NCBI RefSeq assembly: GCF_027596085.1
Contig: NC_072472.1
Location: forward strand, 14,845,471-14,909,470
Length of the DNA stretch: 64,000 nt
Direction of reading: 5' to 3'
DNA from: Anoplopoma fimbria
Taxonomy: Eukaryota; Chordata; Actinopteri; Perciformes; Anoplopomatidae
In this document: piece after piece, positions 1 to 21,226 of the stretch
Layout: every line of letters begins with the position of its first letter
Numbering within the stretch: position 1 is the stretch's first letter
Program-made: the position numbers and the translations under genes
Notes under the pieces: generated by a model
Seen by the model: the letters and a program-made list of their open reading frames with translations, nothing else
Database searches by the model: none
What the model was told of the DNA's origin: nothing

Positions 1-307
1 TATCTAAGAGTAGTATTCATACTCAGGAGAACATGACTATTCATAAAAAACATTCAGCAATCCACACAATAGTTGTTAAGTCATCTCAGTGTGGACCAAT
101 GTGGTGGACTGACCGCCAGAGAGACATGATGCTTACATGGCTAAAAAATATCAATACAGTTTACAGGTTCAAGTTTACACATCAATGATGACAGATTTAT
201 AATCTCTAATGTTTTTAAGCACGTTTTTGAATTCCACAAAAATTAAATTTTACTTTGGTTATAAAACTTATTGCAATATCTGTGTGTGTGTGTGTGTGTT
301 ACCTCAG
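1..307 (+). other. Intron upstream of the first visible AIFM3-like exon
   Basis: I find no exon here. It ends in a GT run and the acceptor TTACCTCAG directly before the exon at 308. Because that exon begins with the last base of a split codon, a coding exon must lie to the left of the window. Confidence 0.6.
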
Positions 308-7684
<7,377 letters not shown>

Positions 7685-10006
7685 CATGCAGCTAGAACGT
7701 CATTCATCTGTCCCTTTGTCGCCACCTCTCTCACAGAGGACAGAGAGTTTGGAGACCCGGATTGAAGCGTTTGATTCAGAAGAGACAGACTTCACACAAT
7801 CCACAGTGAAGTTTATATTTACACTGTTGAAGCATAAGATTTAAACTGTGCGTCATACATTTAGTGTTCAGGCGAGGGGGACTCCACCATGCAAACAACA
7901 GATACCTCAGACAGATGCAGCTTTTAGGGCTTCTTTTATATAAAAAAAAATTCTTCTGTTATTCCTTAAGAGTTGTTCATTTTATATGATGGCTTTATGT
8001 CTCAAGGGATACTTAAGTGACACTCCAGAGACATCACAGTTAAGATGCCTCAGTATCTCCTCTGCTGTTAATCTTTAAAAGGCAGTGTACAGTGGCCTTA
8101 GTGCCCACTGCGGATATGTACGTGGCCCGGCTGGTGAGTCGGAGGGGGGATTATAAAAAACAGAGGGGGAGTGCTCAGCTCTTTGAATCAGAGATGCTGA
8201 AATGGGCAACGGTTACAAAACACACCAACAGGGAACAATAGGCCATCGACAAACAGCACATAAATGCAGTGTGACAAAACCTTCACAAAAGAAATGCTGC
8301 GTTTTTCTCTCTAACCCCCCTCTCTGTCTCTGTGCTGGTCCATCACTGTCTTTACTTCACACCTACACATTTACTTTGAGCTTCACTCTGCGTTCCTGTC
8401 AACATCACGCCTCGGTTCACTGTATCCAGGATTCAACTGATGCAGACTTTTCAAGACCGGTACAGGTCGTAATATTTTAGAACTGAAGGCTTATATTTGA
8501 ACTTGTATTGTATTTGAAATTATTCAGGATTTTTTTCGGCAGCATTTGGATCATGATCAGAATATTGATACACATCATAATATAATATATGTTCTGGATA
8601 ATTAATTCAGAAATAATGAATGGGAAAAATAACCAGACATGAAACTTGTATTTTTGGGTTAATTGAACAAATTCAGTACCTGACAAATGCAGGTTCTTAA
8701 ACACATTCATGCAGACAATTATATTAAACAACATTCATAAATGTATATTTTCCAGGTCTAAATCATCATATATGTCCTTTCACTCTTTCACTCAAGACAA
8801 TTGTAAAATGATTTCCATCCCTCTTCTCATGTCTCTCGCAGTAGGGAACACTGACTGCCCTAATAATATTGCAACCTCACATCTCTTTGAGTATTTCATT
8901 TACAGCATTACTCTGTTACTTTAGTAACTTTAGTCTTACTTTGCACCCAAACACATTGTTACAATAAGTAATTTAGCATAGCATATCATGTATTCTTGAG
9001 GTAGGAAAATATATCAGCTTTGTTCTCCGAAGAATTTTAAGTGACAGATGTTCTTTTCCTCTCAGCCACAATGCTGAATATCAGTCCTCTTGTTAGTCAC
9101 AGCTTTGTTATCAATGCAAAGTGAACCCTGATGCCCAGGGAGAAATAACAGGGATGTAATTTTCATTTAAAGTTTTTTGTCTTTTTTGTTTGAATTTGTT
9201 CATACATAAAACAAAATCTCAGGCACAATAGTTCTGTCTCTCTTTTCATTCATTAACTTTTCAGTGTTGGAGCCTCTGATTCACTCAGGGGTCACATTTT
9301 ATCTGCCATCTATCGCCCAGCAGTGGTAGTGTTTCTAAGATATATTTTACATTTGTTTACTAAGATTTACCTTTTAAAAGTGTCTTAGAATTGCCTTTCG
9401 TAGTGAACGGTATAGAGCAGAGAGACACAAGTAAAATGAGAAAGGGGTATAGCCATGGCTGGATTTAGGACTTTGCACGTTAGATCACTGGTACAGCAAG
9501 TCAACCAATGTGCTTAATAGTTTGAGCTTTCGAACACATCTTAATAGATTGTGTGACAGCATAGTAACACAGAAAACCCATTTAAATCTTTAAAAACTCC
9601 ACACCAATTCTGGTGGATGTCTTTCTTGGTAGTTTTGCATTAAAACAAAAGAAAAACTGCTGACCAATATTTTGAATTTAAGGGGTAAAAAATATCTCAT
9701 GGCGTCCTTTCTGGAAGTGTTACTTCATTTAGAATCAGATGGTAAACTGTGCAAATCCTCTATTAGGTTTTAACAGGTCCCTTGACCAGGAGCAGATCTT
9801 GTCCTCTTCCATGGACAGTAGAGGCACTGTGGATATGTGTTTCTATTTGTACCTGACAGAGAAAGCATTTTTATCGAGTGCTTTTTAAGGGTATTGAATT
9901 GGCAACATGCTTAGTTTCTCTTCAGAGGAACCTCTTAACGGCACCCAAAGATCTTCACTCTGTGGCTCACTGTTTTTAAATCTGTTTTAAACTGCCCATA
10001 AATAAA
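7685..10006 (+). other. Probable 3' UTR and poly(A) signal of the AIFM3-like gene
   Basis: No coding exon is recognisable between the AIFM3-like stop and liat1. An AATAAA at 10001-10006 is a candidate poly(A) signal and would give a 3' UTR of about 2.3 kb. The UTR length is inferred; an earlier signal could be used. Confidence 0.4.
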
Positions 10007-10124
10007 GCCTGAAACGACCATCATGAGGCTCTCACTTGCTTCTTTAATTCAGTCTTTGCTCACATGCAGTAATGACTCCTGTTGTTCAGATTCAGTCGAA
10101 GCCTTTTTTTATCTCTTTGCTCTC

Positions 10125-11876
10125 TTAAGGGATAGTCTGTCTCAAGGCACTCTGTGTTTCTTTTAACAGAGCGTCTCTTTGTGCGATGTAACGCTGCCGC
10201 CTGTTGGCCCTGTACAGCTCCAGCCTCTTCTCCTCAGCCTGGGCGTCCTCCAGCACTCCCTCCCACCTCAGGCTCTCCCTGGCCTGGGTGCTGAGCTGTA
10301 CGACATCACTGGTTTTGTTCGTCACTGCCAGCAGGGCTGGTGAATCTTTGGGTTGTTTTTTACTCCTCCGGCCGCTGCCAGCAAGTCGTTCCCCGTTCTT
10401 TTTACTTGACGCTCTGATCTTGGGCAGCTGGCCTCGAGGCTGACCTGGACTCTGTGGGGGCAGCAGGGACACAGGCGAGGTCTCGGGGGGCAAAGATACA
10501 GCTGGAGTTTTCTCTGTAGGGGGGGGAACATAAATATGTAGGCTCATGCTCACTGCCGAACAAAGCTGAGGGTTTAGATTACTAATGACTCCCTCTGGAG
10601 CTGGAAGGGGCTTGGTTTACAGTAATGAGCTGTAATAGGACAGTGTGGTGAGGACACAGGGGCCTGTTCTCTATTGACCTATTCAACCCTGTAGGGAATC
10701 CACCACCACCACCACATGATCCTTATTTTAGTGTTTACATTGTATACAATTACAGTGACCTTGGTTTGATCTGCCACAGTGATGATACGCTTCTGAAGTC
10801 TGTAGTATGACTAATTATAAATGTCTGCTGTGATAGAGACTTTGGGGTTAAAAGGTTTTTCATTATGTGTATTAACATTGTTTCATGGTCTGCTTTTAGA
10901 CAATCTGTTTAATAAAGAATGTGGCACAATAATTACATTTTCTTTACTGTAACAAAGCCTCTAGTCCCGAATCTATTTTTTAATCCTCAATTTCTGTGAG
11001 GGGGACTACAAGAGGATGTTGATCCCTATCTCTGTCAGCTCTCCAAAGAAAAGAAAAAATCTACTTTAATGGACCATTTAACAGGCAACAAGAAAAGGTT
11101 TAATTAATGTGCTTTTTACTCCACTTCATCTGTTTGACAGTTGTAGTCTCTGGTTTTATTATACTGAACATTGGTTATAAAATACGATGCATTGTTACAG
11201 AATAAACTACCCAACTCTGAATTAAATTATTTAAAATAAGCTCCACCTCAACCACATACAACACAGGTGACCAGTAATGCATTAGCAATAATTAAAGCAG
11301 TAAGACAATGTCAAATTGACTGTGGCCCTTTTACTTCACAATTAGTACTTTTACTTTTAAATCTATAAGTATATAAAGTACCAGTCAAAAGTTTGGACAC
11401 ACCTTCTCATTCAATGGTTTTTCTTTATTTTTATTTTTTTCTACATTGTAGATTAATATTGAAGACATCCAAACTATGAAGGAACACATATGGAATTATG
11501 TGGTAAACAAACAAATGCTCAACAAACCAGAATATGTTTTATATTTTAGATTCTTCAAAGTAGTTGAATGAGAAGGTGTGTCCAAACTTTTGACTGGTAC
11601 TGTAATTAATATGATTTGTCTGAGAATGCTTTCATATTTCATGTTTTATTTTGAATGCAGGACTTTTACTTGTATTGTGTTATTATTATATACAATAAGT
11701 GTAGTGCTACTTGTAACAAATGGCTCTAAATACTTTTTCCTACACGACAGACTTTGTTTACCTGTGTTTTCTGTGGTTGAAGCAGGTACTTTCTTCCTTT
11801 TCTTCTTCTTGTTCTTCTTCTTATTGTCAGAGCTCCTCGGAGGCTGCAGAGGCTTACAGTTTTTATCTTCTGGCAT
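10125..11876 (-). CDS. liat1: LIAT1, ligand of ATE1
   Basis: LIAT1 is a small, largely disordered protein known in mammals to bind the arginyltransferase ATE1. Two exons on the minus strand (11876-11762 and 10513-10125) join in frame (115 + 389 nt) to give 167 residues. Residues 19-29 are a lysine-rich tract (KKKNKKKKRKK), the hallmark of LIAT1. The last 55 residues, containing ESLRWEGVLED and KRLELYRANRRQRY, match the conserved C-terminal LIAT1 region. The intron begins GTAAAC and ends CCCCCCCTACAG. The start is the first ATG in the exon-1 frame; the upstream in-frame codons include GTG but no ATG. A minus-strand ATTAAA at 10048-10043 could end the transcript, about 40 bp from the AIFM3-like AATAAA, so the two genes are tail-to-tail. 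The identification rests on motif recall. Confidence 0.85.
11377..11604. mobile_element. 228-bp Tc1-type MITE, copy 1, in the liat1 intron
   Basis: The element has inverted termini starting AGTACCAGTCAAAAGTTTGG and AT-rich internal sequence without an open frame. The terminal inverted repeats are about 40 bp and include GGACACACCTTCTCATTCAA. By eye it has the same length and sequence as the copy at 33864-34091. The flanks look like TA target sites, as expected for Tc1/mariner. It is non-autonomous. Confidence 0.85.
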
Positions 11877-12240
11877 GATGTAGTCTGGACACACAGGGCT
11901 GTGTTTCTCAGATTAAATGTACAGTACGTCTTTAAGACGAATGCAAAGCACAGAGACCTGGAAATCCTCGTTTACTCACAAGTCTCGGGGCTGTTTCAGC
12001 GAGTATCGGCAGCTTTAGTCCGAGTGAAGCTGCTTTATCTACCGTGGCATGAAACGCGTCTGTATGTTGCAGAAAAAGGCTGAACGTGGAGGAAACTGCA
12101 GGACGCTGCATCGCTAAACACCTCTGATGTGAGGACGTTGTTCCGGGACACGCGTCTCCACAATCACGCTTCACTGTGTGAGACGCGTCTCCATGACGAC
12201 AGGACACACCTTCTTTACGGCCGGCCCGCTGACGCGTTCG
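11877..12240 (-). promoter_or_regulatory. GC-rich 5' flank of liat1 with four ACGCGT motifs
   Basis: This is the likely 5' UTR and promoter of liat1. It is richer in CpG than its surroundings and holds four copies of the palindrome ACGCGT at 12054-12059, 12150-12155, 12183-12188 and 12232-12237, two of them in the longer context ACGCGTCTCC. No TATA box is obvious. The transcription start cannot be placed from sequence alone. Confidence 0.4.
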
Positions 12241-12370
12241 GTAACAAACTACTGGGAGTACTGGGAATGTGAATGAACCGCAAACGATTTGCATATCACG
12301 GATAACGTTTTATAAGAAAGCGCTTATCTAATTTAGAGTCTACATTTCATTACACGTTTCAGCAAAGGTT

Positions 12371-12442
12371 TGACCCCGACGTGATTTGAACACGCAACCT
12401 TCTGATCTGGAGTCAGACGCTCTACCGTTGCGCCACGAAGTC
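12371..12442 (-). tRNA. tRNA-Trp (anticodon CCA)
   Basis: The minus strand folds into a complete 72-nt cloverleaf: acceptor stem GACTTCG/CGGGGTC (with two G-U pairs) and discriminator A, D arm around GCGCAACGGTAGAGCGT, anticodon stem TCTGA/TCAGA with loop CTCCAGA giving anticodon CCA, and T arm CGTG-TTCAAAT-CACG. A- and B-box promoter sequences are present within it. CCA is not encoded, as usual for eukaryotes. I see no run of four or more T in the 60 nt past the 3' end, so the RNA polymerase III terminator is either noncanonical or absent. The cloverleaf is intact, unlike the SINE tRNA heads elsewhere in the window. Confidence 0.95.
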
Positions 12443-12799
12443 CTTATTTAAACCGGACAACCACATGAACAAAAGTCACAATCCACAGATGTATATTTAC
12501 AGAAAAGACGGTGACAACAATGCTTATTATAGAAAGATGGAAACAAAACATTTCACATTATTGTAGCTCTATATAGCCTTTAACATTTGACACTGCTATG
12601 GGATATCTATAGAACAATTTAGTACTACTCCAATTGCAATCAGTGCATACAAATAAAATGTTTTTTTTTAATTTATTTGTATTAGTTTGTTGCACTTTCG
12701 TAGTAATTTGCTTCTGCACTATACTTTTGCTACTTTCTGGTTTATGCTTTTAGATGCTTGTTTAAGAAAGGAGATGCATGCTTGAATACCTATGTTGAA

Positions 12800-12869
12800 T
12801 ACACTTATTGTAAGTCGCTTTGGATAAAAGCGTCTGCTAAATGACTGTAATGTAATGTAATGTAATGTA
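12800..12869 (+). mobile_element. SINE/LINE 3' tail fragment
   Basis: It contains TAAGTCGCTTTGGATAAAAG followed by CGTCTGCTAAATGACTG and TAATG repeats. The same tail ends the two full SINEs at 26477 and 34233. No tRNA head precedes it, so this is a 5'-truncated retroposon. Confidence 0.8.
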
Positions 12870-15470
<2,601 letters not shown>

Positions 15471-15984
15471 CTTAAGTGCTCTGGCAACTGCTTGTAACAA
15501 CATTTTCAACAATAGCTTTTGCAAACAAGCCAAATTAGAGTTTTTTTGGAGGGGAACTTGTACATAAAAGCCTTAGAAATGTTAATCCAATCAGGGTGAA
15601 TGTTTTACAAGAGGTGGTTTAGTCTATGGGTTTAACCTTACGTAAACCTACAGTCACTCTAGCAGTAAGGACATATACTCTTCAGAGAGCAGGTAGATCA
15701 TCTTACATGGTGAAGCCGGTTATTGTGTGTAAAAAACGCTAATTTACATTTAATTCTTTAGGCTTACATTACACCAAATTAGTAAATATATTTTACCACA
15801 GCCATTTACCACAGGCTATGTGAAAGAAAGCTAAGGGCACATTTTTAGACACAATAAGTCACGCATACCAAACAACACTGACATGATAAATTGTCTGTCT
15901 TATATTTTCCGTCCTGATCCTACATACTGTTGCCTATTAGTGTTATGATGATGATCAATGATTCATAATGACGTCCACCTCCGC

Positions 15985-16480
15985 AAATGCCTGAACAGGA
16001 CATTGTGGCTGAATCAGACAGCAATGAAGGTTAGCTAGTGTCGTATCTTTCATGCGACAGTGCTGTTGAAGTGATGAGGAAGGATGCTCCGCGGACACTG
16101 TTCTTGCTGGTATAATAAAGTTTATTACAAACAAGCAACACATGTCATGACGGACGTCTAGAGCGCCCGGAGGTCTCGAGTCGAATGTGAGAGTCCTGCC
16201 TTTCGGGCTCTCACACCTCCTTATATAGGGTACATGTTAATCACATTTGGGCTGAAGTCCAGACCATGTATGGGGCTCCGTCATTCTACACATTTGCCCT
16301 TTGGACCCTGGTATCCTGCACATCTGCGTCTTATCTAAGACAAAGACACGTGTGGCCTTCGCTGTATTGTGCAAGACCTGAAAATATACCACACTAGCGA
16401 TGGAGTGATTGACATTTTCACAGAAACAGCATCCACATCCATCAGACTGATGTTTTTTTAACTTAATCATATTCAAAATC
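15985..16480 (-). mobile_element. Possible solo LTR of a retroelement
   Basis: Read on the minus strand, the region has promoter-like order: a TATATAA box (16227-16221), a short GC-richer segment containing a TGTGAGAG/CTCTCACA hairpin (16186-16215), and an AATAAA (16126-16121) about 100 bp after the TATA box. This resembles the U3-R-U5 plan of an LTR. No flanking gag or pol coding and no clear target duplication are visible, so the ends are approximate. It could instead be a chance arrangement or another repeat. Confidence 0.35.
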
Positions 16481-17617
16481 TCTTATATTAGGTGACAAAA
16501 AAAATCTATAAAGTTGTTATAAAACAGGTAGGGGAATGAGTCAGCAGCTTTGGTTTGGTCTTAGGAGGATTTGCTGTGTGAGCTCTGTGTGTCAGGTGAC
16601 AGTAAAGAAGCAGCTTCTCAAACTGCAGCACCCTTAAAGCTACAGCGTGAAAAGCACAGGTTCACAGGTGAGAGAGCGACAGAACAAACGGTACTGGCCT
16701 GTGTGTGACTGTTTTTCATCTGAGTGTCAACACGTTCATCTTGACCTGATGATCTTTCCGGAGGCAGTTTGCAGACTCCTTTGCTGTCTTAACACAGCAC
16801 AATGTTTGTGTGATAAGTTGCCCGGTTCAAACTGAAAACTTAACAGCTGCTTTGTCAGAAAACTCATCCTGCATCTATTAAATGTTGACATTACATGATT
16901 TTACTTCTACCCGAGACTTTCAACACAGCTAAATCAGAAGCAGAGTAGCATTTAAGCTGCACATGTAACGTCGACCACGGATGTTGACCTCATCCAGGGT
17001 TTCTGAACATGGCTTCATGAATCTACTTTGAGGCCAGGATGAGCACATGATCTGCTAAAATGAATGAAACAAATTAATATATGAAAAATGTAAGCACAAA
17101 ACGGAAATATTGGAACCCTTAAAAAAACATTTTGACACAGAGGGCTTCTACCCTTGAAGGGAGGCTATGTAACTTCCCCAAAAAATGAGTTCAGTTCATG
17201 AGTAATGAAATGAATCAGTTCACAGGGATTTTGTTGCTATACAGCCTTACTTGGTCTGGTATGACCAGTAGCTAATGGTGGCTAACATTTACTGATGTTA
17301 GCAAACTTTACATAGTTATTATAAGAGGAACTTTATCTCCCTTTTAATGAGTGAGCTCAATCTGAGACACTCTTTTTGGTCAGACTCAATGTATAGCCAT
17401 GAGCTTTTTCTAGTCTATCTTTATTCAATTAATAAATCTTCATACACTATAAATAAATCTGTTCATATACACAGATACAAATGACCAAACAATATTTAAT
17501 ATTTCTCTGATGCTATACTCTTAAAACCCCCAGAATCCTTTGGTCATGCTTCTTGTCCTCATAAAGTCATTTTTTCAAGATATTTGAATTGAAACTTTAA
17601 AAACACCCTGAGCTGCT

Positions 17618-17618
17618 A

Positions 17619-17703
<85 letters not shown>
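17618..17703. repeat. (ATT)n microsatellite
   Basis: Perfect trinucleotide TTA/ATT tract of about 85 bp. Confidence 0.97.
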
Positions 17704-17856
17704 GGTCAATCTGCTGCCGACTTTGGGCTGCACGCAGCGTGGACACGTCAGATCCGTGCAGATTCTGACGCCCGCTTCTTGTGGCTGCTACGTCATTACG
17801 CTGCCAGCTGATCGGAGTGGGAAGCCGGTGTGAGTCTGAGCTGGGAGTGTGTGTAT

Positions 17857-17897
<41 letters not shown>

Positions 17898-18035
17898 GAG
17901 GGAGAGAATGAGGAAGAGAGAGAGAGAGAGAGAGAGAGAGGGACTGGGGCAGGAGTTGTGTAAAAGGGGCTGAAGTCCTGCGCTGCCTTCTCAACTGCTG
18001 CTGCGCTGCTAGGAAAAGTAGGCTCCCTACCAGCA

Positions 18036-18090
18036 GATATATAGATATATAGGTATATATCTATATATCTATATATATAGAGATATATAG

Positions 18091-18134
<44 letters not shown>

Positions 18135-18141
18135 ATATATA
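18036..18141. repeat. (AT)n-rich low-complexity tract
   Basis: Imperfect ATAT and ATCTATAT repeats ending in a pure AT run. It lies directly 5' of the GC-rich block at 18150. Confidence 0.95.
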
Positions 18142-18149
18142 AATGCAGC

Positions 18150-18332
18150 CAAGCAGTTTTATTCCGTGGATGTCAAGCAAGCAAACAGGCACCGACACAC
18201 CCTGGTGAAGGTCCAGGACTCCGCCGGAGCAGCGGGCGAGGCAGCCCGAACTCCGCCGGCCCGTCCGGATGGGTTGGCCGAGCAGGAGCGACCCGGCCGG
18301 TGGTCAAGGTGGGGCGCATTTACTGTCCGTGA

Positions 18333-18333
<1 letters not shown>
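18150..18333 (+). other. GC-rich orphan block with a splice-donor-like end
   Basis: A compact CpG-rich stretch (for example CTCCGCCGGAGC, CCGGCCCGTCCGG, CGACCCGGCCGG) lies in otherwise AT-rich intergenic DNA. It ends at a GTGAGT that could be a donor, directly before a GTCT repeat. It may be a noncoding first exon or small CpG island of an unidentified transcript, or a remote 5' UTR exon of trarg1 about 9 kb downstream. No protein similarity is recognisable in any frame. Confidence 0.3.
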
Positions 18334-18370
<37 letters not shown>

Positions 18371-18371
18371 G
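18334..18371. repeat. (GTCT)n microsatellite
   Basis: Short perfect tetranucleotide run following the GC-rich block. Confidence 0.95.
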
Positions 18372-18551
18372 TTTTTCTGCTGGCTAAACGCTTCTTCCTG
18401 TGAGTCTCATTTAGCCTGTGGCGGCGTGAAGACCCAGTTTGCGTTGAGACGGCAACTGGGAAACCAGTCCTGAACATTATTCAAGTAAAATCCACCTCTT
18501 AAGGTCTGATTTCTGCTTTCTGCATACATTTGCGTCGACAGATTGTGGAGG

Positions 18552-21192
18552 ATATATATATATATATATATATATATAATGGGTGTTATAGGAGTTCTGG
18601 CTTAAGGCCTGTCTATGTGTCATGTATCATATCGTCCAGGCCCACTGACACAGAGGACCTGGTATGAATTTTTGAGATTTGAGATTAAAGAGATTTGGCC
18701 ACAACCTCCCAGCTCTTTGAAATATTTAATCAACATTTAGATGATTGACCCAGTGAGACTTTGTTAATATTCTGCACGGAGTATCTGCACATGCAGGCTG
18801 ATAGCAGCTAAAGGGAGGCTTGAAATGTGCTTAAAAAGTCAGAATTATGTCTAAAGGAACACAGAAAGGAAGTGAAAAGCCGGCAAAGACACACAGGCAT
18901 CATTGTATCAGTGCTTAAAGATTTACAGACGTCTTATTACATTAACTTCCAGAAAATTCCTTTAGTCATTTGTGAGCATGTAACAAGTCAAATGTTGTAT
19001 TATAGGCTGAAGTGAGAAATCTGCATTCATGTCGTTCAAACGTGTCAGAAAAGTGTCAGCGTTCAAAGCCCCTTTAAAATGTGCTGAGTTCATTATAGGC
19101 CAAGGAAAAAGCCTGTGCTCAAGTGGGGGATAGGTGAAAATCAGGAAGATAACTAGGGCCGAGTCATTCCTCAGAAACGCAGTGACAGCAGCAGTCATCT
19201 GGCAGCTCTCTCTTCAAATGAAAGACGAACACAAGTATATTATGTTAGTGAGGACCAGTGAAATATAATGTTGGTGATGGAACAAAGTATTTAAGCCTCA
19301 ATGTCCCCTTAACTCATTTATATACAATTTCTTTACAGTCTTTTACACTTCTATAAAACCTTTTAAAAGCAATGTGCAGTAACGTATAAGTAACCTTCCC
19401 CTGAGATAATGGTCAGGAGGGGAAAGCTTACTGTAGTGTACGATGGAGCCTGTCTTACATAATTGTACAGGCAGAGTTCAGTGCGCTGATAGGAATGCGC
19501 AATAGGCTGTGTCACGAGCTGCATTTGTGCCATTGCAACCCGGAGTGTGACATAAGCCGCCTTGTCAATGAGGATCACATGGCAATTACAGGGTGTCAAT
19601 TTAAAATCAACTCATCTTCACTAACTGTGCGGTTTACCCAGCATCCAGGCAAAATATGAAACCTCTCCCCTGTGCTGTTTTATTGCCTACATTTGCAGAA
19701 GTGTAGCCATCTTGCTCAACTTGGGCTACACCCTTCATTCCTATTGCGTGCCTTGTCAAGGGAGGATGGGGCAAGAAGGGATGTGTTATGAAGGTTTATT
19801 TAGGGGGGGGGGATCCAGTTCTTTCAAACTAAATGGCACATACTGCCCGAGGACTGGCTTACGGGCCTCATACCGCACATTACCATCTCCAAGGATGTCA
19901 TGAATTCAGAATTCAGAATGGCATTCATCTGTTACTCTGAGCAAGTAAAACAACCTACACCCTTTTATTTGTACTAATCTCAGGGTTGAAGTCAGATAGC
20001 CTTTAAGTCCTGCAAACAGCCAGCAGCAGAGTATAAGAAGAGGCTCCCTGCACTATGATCAGTGCGCTGCCAAAGCCACCGCCCTTTGCCTGTCTTTGTC
20101 CCAATTCCCAGTCTAAAATGATCAGTCTATATTGCAGACTACAATCTGGGGCAGTAAATGTTCTCCAACCCCGGGCCACACCCACAGCAGAGGAATGCAC
20201 CTGGAGTAATATATGTAAAACGTTTAATTATCATGTTTCCATTCACAGAGCCGCAGCAGCAGAATGCAAATCTGCAACTCTTGCCATTTCATGTGATACT
20301 TCTGCAATTCTTCGCATATTTCCTTGCTCAGTTTCATCGCTGAAGGTCAGACAATTGCGGCACCGTATCTTTTGTCGTCTTTTTAAAGATTTCCACACAA
20401 CAGCATGACCCGAAATATATAAAGGTGGTATGAGTGGGCTCTTAGCACGGAGAGAGGTTTAACCCACTCTGCGTCATAACTGCCATTTTTGTTTTCTGTT
20501 CTCTATCTTTAACAGAAGTGCGCTGCTTCTACATTTTTTACATCTCATCTGTCTTTTATTATTCACCTTTTCCCGTAATATTCCAGCTCTATAGATAAAT
20601 AAATATGCTCTTGCGCTTCCAGCTAAGGCTCAATAAAGTCAATAATCCCTTATTGTATTGTACATGATTCATTCACACCCTCCTGTTCGCACACTATCAT
20701 ACCTGGTTCTCTTCTACACGCACATCCTGCCCGCTCCACTCCGGTGGGTCTTTCCCTTTTCTTACCCTCCCTGTTGTGGCAGAGAATGCACGTCCCAGAT
20801 AAGCTCAGTCTTTTGTGTATCAGACTGTGTGTTATCTCCTTTTACACCGTTACCCCGTGTATAAAAGCCTGTCTCAAGGCCTTCCATACTGGCCGTCAAT
20901 GGGCTCAGTCTGACTCCCTCGCTCGGATAAGGCCGGAGAAAGAAAGAGAAGGAGAAGGAGGTAGAATAAGATTAAAGGCAGAGGGGAGGTGAGGGTGAAC
21001 CTGACGGTGGAGCCACGTCTGCCTTGTCCGGTGCAGACCAGATGTATACGGGTTGGTAGAGAGGAGACGGGTGAAGGATAGCGGGATGGAAAAGGAGGAG
21101 TGGAAGAGACTGTTTGAGCCCACAGCAGCCGGGTGGAATTTTTAACATACGCAGCTGGAATGTAAGGAATGCAGGACAGTCTGATCTGACCA

Positions 21193-21226
<34 letters not shown>

